Source: Clostridium sp. Ade.TY (lineage in GTDB: Bacteria; Bacillota; Clostridia; Clostridiales; Clostridiaceae). Taken from it: a stretch of DNA of 64,000 nucleotides. A model generated the notes under the pieces. It did no database searches and was not told where the DNA came from. It saw only the letters and a list, made by a program, of their open reading frames with translations. This document shows, one piece after another, positions 1 to 8,606 of the stretch. Made by a program: the position numbers and the translations under genes. The stretch is from contig NZ_AVSV01000003.1 in the NCBI RefSeq assembly GCF_000498355.1, positions 248,001 to 312,000 on the forward strand, in the 5' to 3' direction. How positions within the stretch are numbered: position 1 is the first letter of the stretch; each line of letters begins with the position of its first letter.

Positions 1-428
1 CAGGTAATAAAATGCCATCTAATCTTATGGCAGTTATGCCTCCAATACAAGAAGGAGTAAGTAATGCATCACAATCAATGAGTGTAAGTGGAGTTCCACA
101 AAATATATTAAATTCTTTCCAAAATGCAGATGTTACAAGTATCACAGGAACTATGAAAGAATTTGCAAGTTTTATGTTTGATAAGGCAAAACCTGGAATA
201 GAACAAGGATTAGTGAGTAAATTACCACCTCATGCAAATGTAGATGCAGTATTTAATAGTATGAAAGCTGGATATTTAGATAAAGTAGATGGTGCAAGAG
301 TTGCGATAGAAAATACTTTTCAACAAACAATGAATAATGGATTTGCACATCTTTTTATAGCTTCAGCAATAATAGCTGCAGTGGGATTAATCTTTACATT
401 ACTTTTAACTAATAAAAAGAATAATTAA
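1..428 (+). CDS. C-terminal end of an MFS (DHA2-like) efflux transporter, 5' end outside the window
   Basis: The frame is open from the window edge (codons from base 3) with no stop before the first ATG at 12, and that ATG has no ribosome binding site, so this is probably the 3' end of a larger gene. The visible part is a polar segment of about 110 residues followed by one hydrophobic helix (about residues 112-132 counted from the ATG, FAHLFIASAIIAAVGLIF) and a short LTNKKNN tail. A long outside loop before the last helix is typical of 14-helix drug:H+ antiporters of the EmrB/QacA type. The family call is an inference from this pattern only. Transcription ends at the hairpin just downstream. 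Confidence 0.55.
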   Translation, partial: GNKMPSNLMAVMPPIQEGVSNASQSMSVSGVPQNILNSFQNADVTSITGTMKEFASFMFDKAKPGIEQGLVSKLPPHANVDAVFNSMKAGYLDKVDGARVAIENTFQQTMNNGFAHLFIASAIIAAVGLIFTLLLTNKKNN

Positions 429-445
429 GTTATTATATAAATTTA

Positions 446-481
446 GGGTACTTGAATTTTGAAATTCAAGTACCCATTTTT
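446..481 (+). terminator. Rho-independent terminator after the MFS gene
   Basis: A perfect 14-bp inverted repeat (446-459 with 462-475) is followed by ATTTTT. It lies 18 bases after the stop codon and also separates the MFS gene from the minus-strand small ORF ending at 487. Confidence 0.8.
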
Positions 482-486
482 AAATA

Positions 487-594
487 TTAAACAAAAAATT
501 TTTGATAAAATAAAGCAAACAGAATTAAGAAAATAAAAAGTCCTATAATTCCTAAGCTAAATTTAATAGCATCAGATCTTTTTTCCATACCCAT
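487..594 (-). CDS. Small single-helix membrane protein, 35 aa
   Basis: On the minus strand an ATG at 594 is preceded, 8 bases away, by a GGGGG ribosome binding site and opens a 35-codon frame ending TAA at 487. The peptide starts MGMEKRSDAIKFSLGIIGLF and continues with a single hydrophobic helix (about residues 12-29) and a basic-aromatic tail, YQKFFV. Charged residues at the N-terminus and one helix are normal for small regulatory or accessory membrane proteins. I do not recognise a family. It is too short for routine gene calling. The convergent terminator at 446-481 could serve both genes. It could still be a chance ORF, but the binding site and clean hydrophobic pattern favour a gene. Confidence 0.5.
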   Translation of the reverse strand: MGMEKRSDAIKFSLGIIGLFIFLILFALFYQKFFV

Positions 595-939
595 ATTCTA
601 TACCCCCACATACCAGAATAATTTTAATATTCTATATTATTATCCAAAAACCTTTATAAATGTTAAAAAATAAAAATATTTACATATTAATAGTGATTTT
701 ATATATATAAAACAGCTTAAATTTAAGTCTTTTTTAGTTAATAAAAAGGTAAAATATGAAATCGATTACAATAAGAAAAAAGTAGAAATTTATGAATAGT
801 AGTTAAAAAAGTTTATATAAAAATGGTTTCAAATGGATTAAAAATTGTATTAAATGGTATTTAATATTAACAAAAAGAAAATAAAATTAATGAAAAATAA
901 ATAATATGAATAAGATATGTAGATAAAATATGATGTAAT
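595..939. other. AT-rich non-coding stretch upstream of the first antiporter
   Basis: No open frame with a ribosome binding site is visible here. It should hold the minus-strand promoter of the 35-aa ORF and possible upstream control sites for the antiporter. One CcpA-like box is listed separately, and a small 7-bp palindrome around ATTAAATGGTATTTAAT lies near 853-870. Confidence 0.5.
757..770. promoter_or_regulatory. Possible CcpA binding site (cre-like)
   Basis: TGAAATCGATTACA matches the usual TGNAARCGNWWWCA pattern except for one position (T instead of A/G before CG). It lies about 170 bases upstream of the antiporter promoter, which is further than usual. Given the base composition, a chance match is quite possible. 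Confidence 0.25.
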
Positions 940-967
940 TTGACAAAAAAATAAAAGAGAATAATAT
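940..967 (+). promoter_or_regulatory. Sigma-A promoter of the first antiporter
   Basis: TTGACA (940-945), a 16-base spacer, then TAATAT (962-967). The second module has the same two hexamers and spacing at 4871-4898, which supports the call. Confidence 0.75.
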
Positions 968-976
968 AGAGTATGT

Positions 977-1049
977 GCTTCGGAACCGGAGCAAAAAAGT
1001 TAGATAAATAAGTTTTATATATAAGAAATTTAAAATTTATTTATTTAAC
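977..1049 (+). promoter_or_regulatory. Structured 5' leader of the first antiporter (two hairpins)
   Basis: A small GC-rich hairpin, GCTTCG-GAAC-CGGAGC (977-992), is followed by a 19-bp stem (999-1017 with 1031-1049, two G-U pairs, 13-base loop). The long stem ends about 19 bases before the GAGAGGAAG ribosome binding site. It is not U-tailed, so it does not look like a terminator. A matching long hairpin lies at the same place in the second module (4935-4990), suggesting a role in mRNA stability or translation control. Confidence 0.55.
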
Positions 1050-1082
1050 TAAAAAACTAAATATTAGAGAGGAAGTAATATT

Positions 1083-2498
1083 ATGAGCAGTGTTAAAAAA
1101 CTTACACTATTCCAACTTATAGGGATTACTATGGCCTTCTTCGGTACAGTAAGAAGTGTTCCTACATTAGCAATCAACGGTTGGACACAAATTTTCTACT
1201 TAGTAGGAGCAGTTGTAGTATTTGCTATTCCAATATCACTAATAGCAGCAGAACTTGCTACTGGATGGCCAGAAGAAGGAGGTCCTCACGTTTGGGTTAA
1301 AGCAGCATTAGGAGAAAAATGGGGATTTGTAACTTCATGGCTTTTATGGGTTCAAATGTTCTTCGGAATGGTAATGGTTGCTTCAACAGTTGGAGTTTTA
1401 CTTGGATATGTTGTTGGTAATGAGTCATTATCAAAAAATAACATATTTATATTTGTAGTAATACTTATTTCATATTGGGGTGTTACTTTATTAAACCTTA
1501 AGTTCGATATGGTTAAAATCGTTGGTAACTGGGGAGCAGTAATTGGTGTTTATATTCCATTTATAGCATTAGTAGTTTTAGGATTAATTTATTTAGCTAA
1601 AAACGGAATACAACCTAATAGTTACTTAGGCGGATTCAGCACAAGCAAACTTATACCAGACTTCCATGATTTCGGAAGCTTAACTTATTTCTCAGGAATT
1701 ATATTTATATTCGCAGGTGTTGAAATATCATCAGTTCATGCTAACAATATTGAAAACCCTAAGAAAAACTATCCAATAGCAGTTATATTATCAGTTATTG
1801 TATTAGTTATATTTAACTTAATTGCAGGATTAACAGTTTCAAATGCTGTTCCAGCTGGAAAAATGGAACTTGCTAATATAACACAACCATTTGTTATATA
1901 CTGTCAAGATCTTGGAATACCATCAATATTTAATAATATAATATCAGCTATGATAGCAATCGGTGTTTTAGTTCAATTAAGTGCTTGGGTACTTGGACCA
2001 TCAAAAGCAATGATTAAAGTTGCTGAAGAAGGAAACTTACCTCCAGTATTCCAAAAAAGAACTGCAAATGGAGTTCCTATAACTTTCGTTTTAATACAAG
2101 CTATAGTTATTTCATTAATTTCAATAACTTATGTTGTAACATCAGATGTTAACAGTGCATTCTTTATGATAACTGTAACAACAACTATACTTTACTGCGT
2201 AGTTTACATATTAATAGCAGTAGCAGCTATAGTATTAAGATATAAGAAACCAGAAGTAGAAAGACCATTTAGACTTGGTGCTAAAGGTAACGGATTAATG
2301 TGGGTAGTTTCATTACTTGCAATATTTGGTGTATCAATTACTGTATTAGTAAGTTTAATACCACCATCAATATTACCTACTAGCCAACACACTTTCTACA
2401 TCGCATTCCAAATAGTTGGAACATTAGTAAGTGTAATAATACCACTTATAATATTCAAATTCAGAAAACCTGAATGGATAAAATCAGATAATAAATAA
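1083..2498 (+). CDS. tyrP: Amino acid/amine antiporter, probably tyrosine:tyramine (APC family), copy 1
   Basis: This 471-aa protein has about 12 hydrophobic helices and belongs to the glutamate:GABA antiporter branch of the APC superfamily. The N-terminus carries the family motif around GITMAFFGTVRSVPTLA, then ELATGWPEEGGPHVW. It lacks the roughly 40-residue C-terminal plug of E. coli GadC (511 aa). The decarboxylase downstream is of the tyrosine type, so import of tyrosine in exchange for tyramine is the likely activity; pipelines will often label it GadC. GAGAGG lies 8 bases before the ATG. It is nearly identical over long stretches to the copy at 5035. Substrate is inferred from context, not from binding residues. 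Confidence 0.8.
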   Translation: MSSVKKLTLFQLIGITMAFFGTVRSVPTLAINGWTQIFYLVGAVVVFAIPISLIAAELATGWPEEGGPHVWVKAALGEKWGFVTSWLLWVQMFFGMVMVASTVGVLLGYVVGNESLSKNNIFIFVVILISYWGVTLLNLKFDMVKIVGNWGAVIGVYIPFIALVVLGLIYLAKNGIQPNSYLGGFSTSKLIPDFHDFGSLTYFSGIIFIFAGVEISSVHANNIENPKKNYPIAVILSVIVLVIFNLIAGLTVSNAVPAGKMELANITQPFVIYCQDLGIPSIFNNIISAMIAIGVLVQLSAWVLGPSKAMIKVAEEGNLPPVFQKRTANGVPITFVLIQAIVISLISITYVVTSDVNSAFFMITVTTTILYCVVYILIAVAAIVLRYKKPEVERPFRLGAKGNGLMWVVSLLAIFGVSITVLVSLIPPSILPTSQHTFYIAFQIVGTLVSVIIPLIIFKFRKPEWIKSDNK

Positions 2499-2545
2499 TT
2501 TTAATATTATTTAATTATATAAATTTTAAAGCATTAAAACATTAA

Positions 2546-2581
2546 AAAAGCATTATTTAAACATTAAAAGCATTATTTAAA
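2546..2581. repeat. Short direct repeat AAAAGCATTATTTAAA
   Basis: The 16-base unit occurs twice, at 2546-2561 and 2566-2581, within a run of GCATTA/ACATTA words between antiporter and decarboxylase. Function is unknown; it may be simple low-complexity sequence. Confidence 0.5.
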
Positions 2582-2589
2582 TCAAAATA

Positions 2590-2639
2590 CGTATGGGCAT
2601 TTAAAATGAGGTTCACCTTTCATTTTAAATGGTCATATG
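2590..2639 (+). promoter_or_regulatory. Intergenic hairpin between antiporter and decarboxylase, copy 1
   Basis: A perfect 12-bp stem (2598-2609 with 2620-2631) extends outward with one G-G mismatch to about 2590/2639. No U-tract follows, so simple termination is unlikely. The 3' arm contains ATTTTAAATGGTCATAT (2622-2638), found exactly at 6589-6605 upstream of the second decarboxylase. Likely roles are partial termination, RNA processing or differential stability of the two cistrons. Confidence 0.55.
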
Positions 2640-2679
2640 ATTTGTATTTAATACAAAACATATTAAAGGAGAGTTAAAA

Positions 2680-4533
2680 ATGAGTGGACAAGATTTAAAC
2701 TTAAAAGCATTATTTTTAGGACCAAAATCAGAAAACAAAGATACTTTTGAAAAACATTTAAAAATGTTATTTGAAGATCATAGTGAATGGAGAAAAAACT
2801 ATCATCCAGAAGATAAATGTATCATAAAGAAATCAGATAAGCATGAAGCTGATTACTTAATGACTGCAGATAAAATGGAAGAAGTTTTAACTGAATTATC
2901 AAGAAAGTTAAGATCACAATCATTACCATGGCATTCACCAAGATTCTTAGGACACATGAACTCAGAAACTTTAATGCCTGCAATATTAGGATACTTCGCA
3001 GCTATGTTATACAATGGAAATAACGTTGCTTACGAATCATCACCAGGAACTTCAGAAATGGAAGAAGAAGTTGGAGCAGATTTTGCAAGACTTATGGGAT
3101 ACGAAGAAGGAAAAGGTTGGGGACATATCTGTGCAGACGGATCAATCGCTAACTTAGAAGCTATCTGGTATGCAAGAAACATAAAATCATTACCACTTGC
3201 AATGAAAGAAGTTGCACCAGAATTAGTTGAAGGAAAAACTGAATGGGAATTATTAAACATGTCAACAGAAGAAATCTTAGATTTAGTTGATAGAGTTCCA
3301 GAAAAGTTAGATGACTTAAAAGCTAAATCAGCTAGAAGTGGTAAGAACCTAGGTAAATTAGGTAAATGGTTTGTACCTCAAACTAAACACTACTCATGGC
3401 TTAAAGCTGCTGATATAATTGGTATTGGATTAGATCAAGTAGAAGCTGTAGAAGTTAATGAGCAATACAGAATGAACACAGAAGTTCTTGAGCAAAAAAT
3501 TAGAGAAAACGCAGCAAAAGGAATTCCTACACTAGGAGTTGTTGGAGTTGTTGGTTCAACAGAAGAAGGAGCAGTTGATGATATCCATAAGATCATAGCT
3601 GTAAGAGATAAATTAGCTAAAGAAGGAATTCACTTCTATGCACACGTTGACGCTGCATACGGCGGATACGCTAGAGCAATATTCTTAGATGAAGACTATA
3701 GCTTCATAGCTAAAGATGAATTAAAGAAGAAATATTTAGAGCATGGAGTATTCTTAAACGAAGCTACAGAATGGCCTTCAGATGATACTTACGAAGCATT
3801 CAAGGCAATAAGCGAATGTGATACAGTAACTATCGACCCACACAAAATGGGATATATCCCATACTCAGCTGGTGGTATAGTTGTAAAAGATAAGAGAATG
3901 AGAGAATCAATCTCATACTTCGCAACTTACGTATTCGAAAAAGGAATGGACATCCCTGCGCTTCTTGGAGCATTCATGCTTGAAGGATCAAAGGCAGGAG
4001 CTACAGCTGCATCAGTTTGGACAGCTCACAGAACATTACCATTAAATATAACTGGATACGGAAAACTTATTGGAGCTGGAATCGAAGGTGCATTCAACCT
4101 TTACAACCACTTCAACGGAAAAGAATTCATGGTTGGAGATAAGAAAGTTATCCTTAACACATTAATAAGACCAGACTTCAACATGGTTGACTTCGCATTC
4201 AACGAAGAAGGAAATACTGACTTAACTAAGATGAATCACTTAAACCATGACTTCTATGAAGAAGCATCATATGCTAAGGGTGGATTATATGACAATGACT
4301 TCATAACTTCACATACTGATTTCGCAGTACCAGATTACGGAAACAGCCCATACCCATTTGTTAAATCACTTGGATTCTCAAGAGAAGAGTGGGATAAGGT
4401 AGAAAAGGTTACTGTATTAAGAGCATGTGTACTTTCACCATTCATAAACAATATGGAAACATTTGATGAGTATATGGAAAAAGTAGATACAGCAATACAA
4501 AAGAAATTAGAAAAAATCTACGACGTAAGATAA
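2680..4533 (+). CDS. tdc: Tyrosine decarboxylase (PLP-dependent, group II), copy 1
   Basis: The 617-aa protein matches enterococcal and lactobacillar tyrosine decarboxylase (about 620 aa) along its length and ends in the same IYDVR/K tail. It converts L-tyrosine (often also L-phenylalanine or L-DOPA) to the amine and CO2 in the cytoplasm. Visible motifs are [18 protein letters not shown] (about 86-103), [30 protein letters not shown] and [14 protein letters not shown], with the PLP lysine at K389. E. coli GAD is only about 466 aa and is clearly different. ATTAAAGGAGAG gives a good ribosome binding site. Codon choice is unusual: TTC, AAC, TAC and GAC are far commoner than in the second copy, as in highly expressed genes. 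Confidence 0.9.
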   Translation: MSGQDLNLKALFLGPKSENKDTFEKHLKMLFEDHSEWRKNYHPEDKCIIKKSDKHEADYLMTADKMEEVLTELSRKLRSQSLPWHSPRFLGHMNSETLMPAILGYFAAMLYNGNNVAYESSPGTSEMEEEVGADFARLMGYEEGKGWGHICADGSIANLEAIWYARNIKSLPLAMKEVAPELVEGKTEWELLNMSTEEILDLVDRVPEKLDDLKAKSARSGKNLGKLGKWFVPQTKHYSWLKAADIIGIGLDQVEAVEVNEQYRMNTEVLEQKIRENAAKGIPTLGVVGVVGSTEEGAVDDIHKIIAVRDKLAKEGIHFYAHVDAAYGGYARAIFLDEDYSFIAKDELKKKYLEHGVFLNEATEWPSDDTYEAFKAISECDTVTIDPHKMGYIPYSAGGIVVKDKRMRESISYFATYVFEKGMDIPALLGAFMLEGSKAGATAASVWTAHRTLPLNITGYGKLIGAGIEGAFNLYNHFNGKEFMVGDKKVILNTLIRPDFNMVDFAFNEEGNTDLTKMNHLNHDFYEEASYAKGGLYDNDFITSHTDFAVPDYGNSPYPFVKSLGFSREEWDKVEKVTVLRACVLSPFINNMETFDEYMEKVDTAIQKKLEKIYDVR

Positions 4534-4542
4534 TTTAACATA

Positions 4543-4580
4543 AAAAGGAATTTACTTTTAGGTAAATTCCTTTTTTTTTA
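4543..4580 (+). terminator. Terminator of the first antiporter-decarboxylase module
   Basis: AAGGAATTTAC pairs across a 6-base loop with GTAAATTCC and is followed by nine T residues. Confidence 0.9.
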
Positions 4581-4870
4581 TTCAAAAAATATAGAAAGTT
4601 TTATATGAAAAATACAAATAAGACCTTAAAAATAAATTAAATTTTATTTTAAAGGAAACTTTTTTGTATATTCACAAATTAAAAAACAAAAAAAAGAAAC
4701 TAATCCAAATAAATACATAAAAATGAACTAGATTTTAAGAAAAATAACAAAAATAGCAAATAAGTGGTTAAATAACTTACATATATAGAAATAAAAATGA
4801 ATAAATAATAAATAAAATATACAAAAAGAAACAAATGTTTATAAAATATTCCAATTAAGAAGAATAAAAT
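4581..4870. other. AT-rich spacer between the two decarboxylase modules
   Basis: No supported gene or RNA was found in these 290 bases. The sequence is A-rich with scattered stops in all frames. It separates a strong terminator from the promoter of the second module, so the modules are transcribed independently. Confidence 0.6.
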
Positions 4871-4898
4871 TTGACAATAATTTTCATAGAGTTAATAT
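4871..4898 (+). promoter_or_regulatory. Sigma-A promoter of the second antiporter
   Basis: TTGACA (4871-4876), 16-base spacer, TAATAT (4893-4898), identical in hexamers and spacing to the promoter at 940-967. Confidence 0.75.
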
Positions 4899-4934
4899 GT
4901 ATGTGTAGTGTGTGAAAAGCGCTAAAAAGATATT

Positions 4935-4990
4935 AGTGATTATTGTTTTGTTATATCCATATAGGTTTTGGTGATAAAACAAAAATCACT
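4935..4990 (+). promoter_or_regulatory. Long leader hairpin of the second antiporter
   Basis: A 17-bp stem (4935-4951 with 4974-4990, one A-A mismatch and one G-U pair) encloses a 22-base loop that itself contains the palindrome TATATCCATATA. It lies between promoter and ribosome binding site, as in the first module, but the primary sequence is different. Conserved position with changed sequence suggests the structure matters. Confidence 0.55.
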
Positions 4991-5034
4991 GTTTCTAAGA
5001 AAAATTTAATATTTGAAAGAGAGGAATTAGTCTT

Positions 5035-6444
5035 ATGAGCAGTGTTAAAAAACTTACACTATTCCAACTTATAGGAATCACTATGGCCTTCTTTGGTACA
5101 GTAAGAAGTGTTCCTACATTAGCAATTAATGGTTGGTCACAAATATTTTATCTAGTAGGAGCAGTTATAGTATTTGCGATTCCAATATCATTAATAGCAG
5201 CAGAGCTTGCTACTGGATGGCCAGAAGAAGGAGGCCCTCAAGTTTGGGTAACTGAAGCTTTAGGAGAGAGATGGGGTTTTGTAACTTCATGGCTTTTATG
5301 GGTTCAAATGTTCTTCGGAATGGTAATGGTTGCTTCAACAGTTGGAGTTTTACTTGGATATGTAATTGGTGATGCAAGTCTTGCACAAAACCACATATTC
5401 GTATTTTTAGTTATTATTATTTCTTATTGGGGAGTTACTTTATTAAATCTTAAATTCGATATGGTTAAGGTTGTTGGTAACTTAGGTGCTTTAATAGGTG
5501 TTTATATTCCATTTATAGCATTAGTAGTACTTGGTTTAGCTTATGCATTTAAATTTGGTATTCAACCAGGAAGTTATTTAGGAACATTTAGCGCAAGTAA
5601 AATAATACCTAACTTCCATGATTTTGGAACATTAACTTATTTCTCAGGAATTATATTTATATTTGCTGGGGTTGAAATATCATCAGTTCATGCTAATAAT
5701 ATTGATAACCCTAAGAAAAACTATCCAATAGCTGTTATTGCATCAGTTATATTATTAGTTATTGTTAACTTAATTGCTGGTTTAACAGTTGCAAATGCAG
5801 TACCAAATGGAAAAATGGAATTATCAAATATAACACAACCATTTGTTATATATTGTCAAGGACTTGGAATACCATCAATATTTAACAATATAATATCAGC
5901 TATGATAGCAATTGGTGTTTTAGCACAATTAAGTGCTTGGGTACTTGGACCATCAAAAGCAATGATTAAAGTTGCTGAAGAAGGAAACTTACCTCCAGTA
6001 TTCCAAAAAAGAACTTCAAAAGGAGTTCCAATAACTTTCGTTTTAATACAAGCTATAGTTATTTCATTAATTTCAATAACATACTTAGTAACATCAGATG
6101 TTAATAGTGCATTCTTTATGATAACTATAACTACAACTATTGTTTACTGTGTAGCTTATATATTAATGGCTGTATCAGCTATAGTATTAAGATATAAAAA
6201 ACCAGATGTTAACAGACCATTTAGACTAGGTGCTAAAGGTAATGGATTAATGTGGGTAGTTGCAATACTTGCAATATTTGGTGTATCAATTACTATATTA
6301 GTAAGTTTAATACCACCATCAATATTACCTACTAGCCAACACACTTTCTATATCGCATTCCAAGTAATCGGAACATTAGTAAGTGTAATAATACCACTTA
6401 TAATATTCAAATTCAGAAAACCTGAATGGAGAAAAGTAAAATAA
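5035..6444 (+). CDS. tyrP: Amino acid/amine antiporter, probably tyrosine:tyramine (APC family), copy 2
   Basis: This 469-aa, 12-helix APC antiporter is a close paralogue of the gene at 1083. The first 34 residues are the same, as are long internal blocks such as the stretch around WVLGPSKAMIKVAEEGN, while patches near residues 117-130 and 165-195 differ. Such a mosaic suggests recent duplication with gene conversion. It also lacks a GadC-type C-terminal plug. GAGAGGAATT precedes the ATG. It pairs with the decarboxylase at 6639. The two transporters may have the same substrate or may have diverged; the sequence alone does not decide. Confidence 0.8.
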   Translation: MSSVKKLTLFQLIGITMAFFGTVRSVPTLAINGWSQIFYLVGAVIVFAIPISLIAAELATGWPEEGGPQVWVTEALGERWGFVTSWLLWVQMFFGMVMVASTVGVLLGYVIGDASLAQNHIFVFLVIIISYWGVTLLNLKFDMVKVVGNLGALIGVYIPFIALVVLGLAYAFKFGIQPGSYLGTFSASKIIPNFHDFGTLTYFSGIIFIFAGVEISSVHANNIDNPKKNYPIAVIASVILLVIVNLIAGLTVANAVPNGKMELSNITQPFVIYCQGLGIPSIFNNIISAMIAIGVLAQLSAWVLGPSKAMIKVAEEGNLPPVFQKRTSKGVPITFVLIQAIVISLISITYLVTSDVNSAFFMITITTTIVYCVAYILMAVSAIVLRYKKPDVNRPFRLGAKGNGLMWVVAILAIFGVSITILVSLIPPSILPTSQHTFYIAFQVIGTLVSVIIPLIIFKFRKPEWRKVK

Positions 6445-6480
6445 TAAGCATTAAAAATTTTTAGTAATTTAGTAATGAAT

Positions 6481-6522
6481 CATATGGCATTTAAGTTTTA
6501 GCATTATCTTAAATGTCATATG
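6481..6522 (+). promoter_or_regulatory. Intergenic hairpin after the second antiporter
   Basis: A 15-bp stem (6481-6495 with 6508-6522, one G-U pair, 12-base loop) begins and ends with CATATG. There is no U-tract. It lies 37 bases after the antiporter stop codon. Confidence 0.55.
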
Positions 6523-6563
6523 GTTAATATAAATATAAGACTTTTAAAATATAACGTGTGGTA

Positions 6564-6605
6564 ATTTAAAATGAATTTTAATAGGTTTATTTTAAATGGT
6601 CATAT
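6564..6605 (+). promoter_or_regulatory. Second intergenic hairpin with the shared 17-base element, copy 2
   Basis: About 12 bp pair between 6564-6575 and 6586-6597. Bases 6589-6605 are identical to 2622-2638 in the first module. The element ends 34 bases before the decarboxylase ATG here and 42 bases before it in the first module. Confidence 0.5.
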
Positions 6606-6638
6606 AGTTTGATTGAGTCAACAAAGGAGAAGATAAAA

Positions 6639-8492
6639 ATGAATGGACAAGATTTAAACTTAAAAGCATTATTTTTAGGACCAAAATCAGAAAATAAAGA
6701 AACTTTCGAAAAGTATTTAACTATGTTATTTGAAGATCATAGTGAATGGAGAAAGAACTATCATCCAGAAGATAGACCAATTATAAAAAAATCAGATATG
6801 AATAGAGAAGATTTTGGAATTACATCAGATAAAATGGAAGAAGTTTTAACTGAATTATCAGTAATTTTAAGATCAAAATCATTACCATGGCATTCACCAA
6901 GATTCTTAGGACATATGAATTCAGAAACTTTAATGCCAGCATTATTAGGATATTTTGCAGCTATGTTATATAATGGAAACAACGTTGCTTATGAATCATC
7001 ACCAGGAACTTCACAAATGGAAGAAGAAGTTGGAGCAGATTTTGCAAGACTTATGAGTTATGAAGAAGGAAAAGGTTGGGGACATATTTGTGCAGATGGA
7101 TCAATAGCTAACTTAGAAGCTATTTGGTATGCAAGAAATATAAAATCATTACCACTTGCAATGAAAGAAGTTGCTAAAGAATTAGTTGAAGGAAAAACTG
7201 AATGGGAATTATTAAACATGTCAGTTGAAGAAATTTTAGATTTAGTTGCTAAAGTTCCTGAAAAATTAGATGAATTAAAAGCTAAATCAGCTAGAAGTGG
7301 TAAAAATTTAGACAAGCTTGGAAAATGGTTAGTTCCTCAAACTAAACACTATTCATGGCTTAAAGCTGCTGATATAATTGGTATCGGATTAGATCAAATT
7401 GAAGCTGTAGAAGTTACAGATCAATTTAGAATGAACACTGAAGCTCTTGAAAAACAAATAAGAGCAAATGCAGCTAATGGAATTCCAACTTTAGGAGTTG
7501 TTGCAGTTGTTGGGTCAACAGAAGAAGGAGCAGTTGATGATGTTCATAAAGTAATAGCTGTAAGAGATAAATTAGCTAAAGAAGGAATTAACTTCTATGT
7601 ACATGTTGATGCTGCATATGGTGGATATGCTAGATCAATATTCTTAGATGAAGACTATAGTTTCATAGCTAAAGATGAATTAAAAGATAAATATTTAGAA
7701 CATGGAGTATTCTTAAATGCTGAAACAGAATGGCCATCAGATGATACTTATGAAGCATTCAAGGCTATGAGTAAAGCAGATTCAATAACAATAGATCCAC
7801 ATAAAATGGGATACGTTCCATATGCAGCTGGTGGTATTGTTATAAAAGATAAGAGAATGAGAGATTCAATTTCATATTTTGCAACTTATGTATTTGAAAA
7901 AGGAATGGATATTCCAGCACTTCTTGGAGCATTTATGCTTGAAGGATCAAAGGCAGGAGCTACAGCTGCATCAGTTTGGACAGCTCATAGAGTATTACCA
8001 TTAAATATAACTGGATATGGAAAACTTATTGGAGCAGGTATTGAAGGAGCATATAACTTATATACTTACTTTGAAGGAAAAGAATTTAAAGTTGGAGATA
8101 AGACTATAAAAATGCACAATTTAACAAGACCAGATTTTAATATGGTTGACTTTGTATTTAATGAAGAAGGAAATAAAGATTTAGCTAAAATGAATAAGTT
8201 AAATCATGATTTCTATGATGAAGCATCATATGTTGATGGTGGATTATATGATAATGACTTTATAACTTCACATACTGATTTCGCAGTACCAGATTACGGA
8301 AATAGTCCATTAAAATTCGTTGAAAGATGTGGAATTCCAGAATCAGAATGGAAGAAAGAAGAAAAAGTTACTATTTTAAGAGCTTGCGTACTTTCACCAT
8401 TTATAAATGATAAAGAAACATTTAATGAATATATGGATAAAATACATTTAGCTATTCAAAAGAAATTAAATAAAATTTATGATGTAAGATAA
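6639..8492 (+). CDS. tdc: Tyrosine decarboxylase (PLP-dependent, group II), copy 2
   Basis: A 617-aa paralogue of the enzyme at 2680, with the same motifs: [43 protein letters not shown] and [17 protein letters not shown] lysine again K389. I chose the ATG at 6639 because AAAGGAG lies directly before it; a longer frame from 6609 would add ten residues upstream of that site and has no binding site of its own. Codons for the same peptides are mostly A/T-ending here (TTT, AAT, TAT, GAT), unlike copy 1, so this copy may be expressed less strongly or may be the less constrained one. Small substitutions near the active site could shift substrate preference; this is not established. Confidence 0.9.
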   Translation: MNGQDLNLKALFLGPKSENKETFEKYLTMLFEDHSEWRKNYHPEDRPIIKKSDMNREDFGITSDKMEEVLTELSVILRSKSLPWHSPRFLGHMNSETLMPALLGYFAAMLYNGNNVAYESSPGTSQMEEEVGADFARLMSYEEGKGWGHICADGSIANLEAIWYARNIKSLPLAMKEVAKELVEGKTEWELLNMSVEEILDLVAKVPEKLDELKAKSARSGKNLDKLGKWLVPQTKHYSWLKAADIIGIGLDQIEAVEVTDQFRMNTEALEKQIRANAANGIPTLGVVAVVGSTEEGAVDDVHKVIAVRDKLAKEGINFYVHVDAAYGGYARSIFLDEDYSFIAKDELKDKYLEHGVFLNAETEWPSDDTYEAFKAMSKADSITIDPHKMGYVPYAAGGIVIKDKRMRDSISYFATYVFEKGMDIPALLGAFMLEGSKAGATAASVWTAHRVLPLNITGYGKLIGAGIEGAYNLYTYFEGKEFKVGDKTIKMHNLTRPDFNMVDFVFNEEGNKDLAKMNKLNHDFYDEASYVDGGLYDNDFITSHTDFAVPDYGNSPLKFVERCGIPESEWKKEEKVTILRACVLSPFINDKETFNEYMDKIHLAIQKKLNKIYDVR

Positions 8493-8499
8493 TAAATTC

Positions 8500-8535
8500 A
8501 AGATAGGATTGTTTAGTGCAATCCTATCTTTTATT
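8500..8535 (+). terminator. Terminator of the second antiporter-decarboxylase module
   Basis: Perfect 12-bp stem (8500-8511 with 8519-8530), 7-base loop, followed by TTATTT. Confidence 0.85.
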
Positions 8536-8574
8536 TCAATGTAAAATTAAGTATATAAGTACAACAAAAATAGA

Positions 8575-8605
8575 GCAACCATTTAATTTAAATGGTTGCT
8601 TTATT
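8575..8605. terminator. Terminator, mainly for the minus-strand AEC gene
   Basis: A 25-base palindrome with 12-bp arms (8575-8586, 8588-8599) has T-rich flanks on both strands. It sits just past the stop of the minus-strand carrier and convergent to the decarboxylase. Confidence 0.7.
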
Positions 8606-8606
8606 T

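Noticed and set aside
2204-2392. Minus-strand open frame within the antiporter gene (and its twin at 6156-6344)
   Set aside because: It lies fully inside a real gene on the other strand, has no ribosome binding site, and appears in both copies only because the antiporter sequence is conserved.
4906-4926. cre-like GAAAAGCGCT downstream of the second antiporter promoter
   Set aside because: One or more mismatches to the consensus and no counterpart in the first module; too weak to list as a feature.
2680-8492. Reading the two decarboxylases as glutamate decarboxylase and the antiporters as GadC
   Set aside because: Length, the DPHKMGY motif and the IYDVR end fit tyrosine decarboxylase; the antiporters lack the C-terminal plug of GadC.
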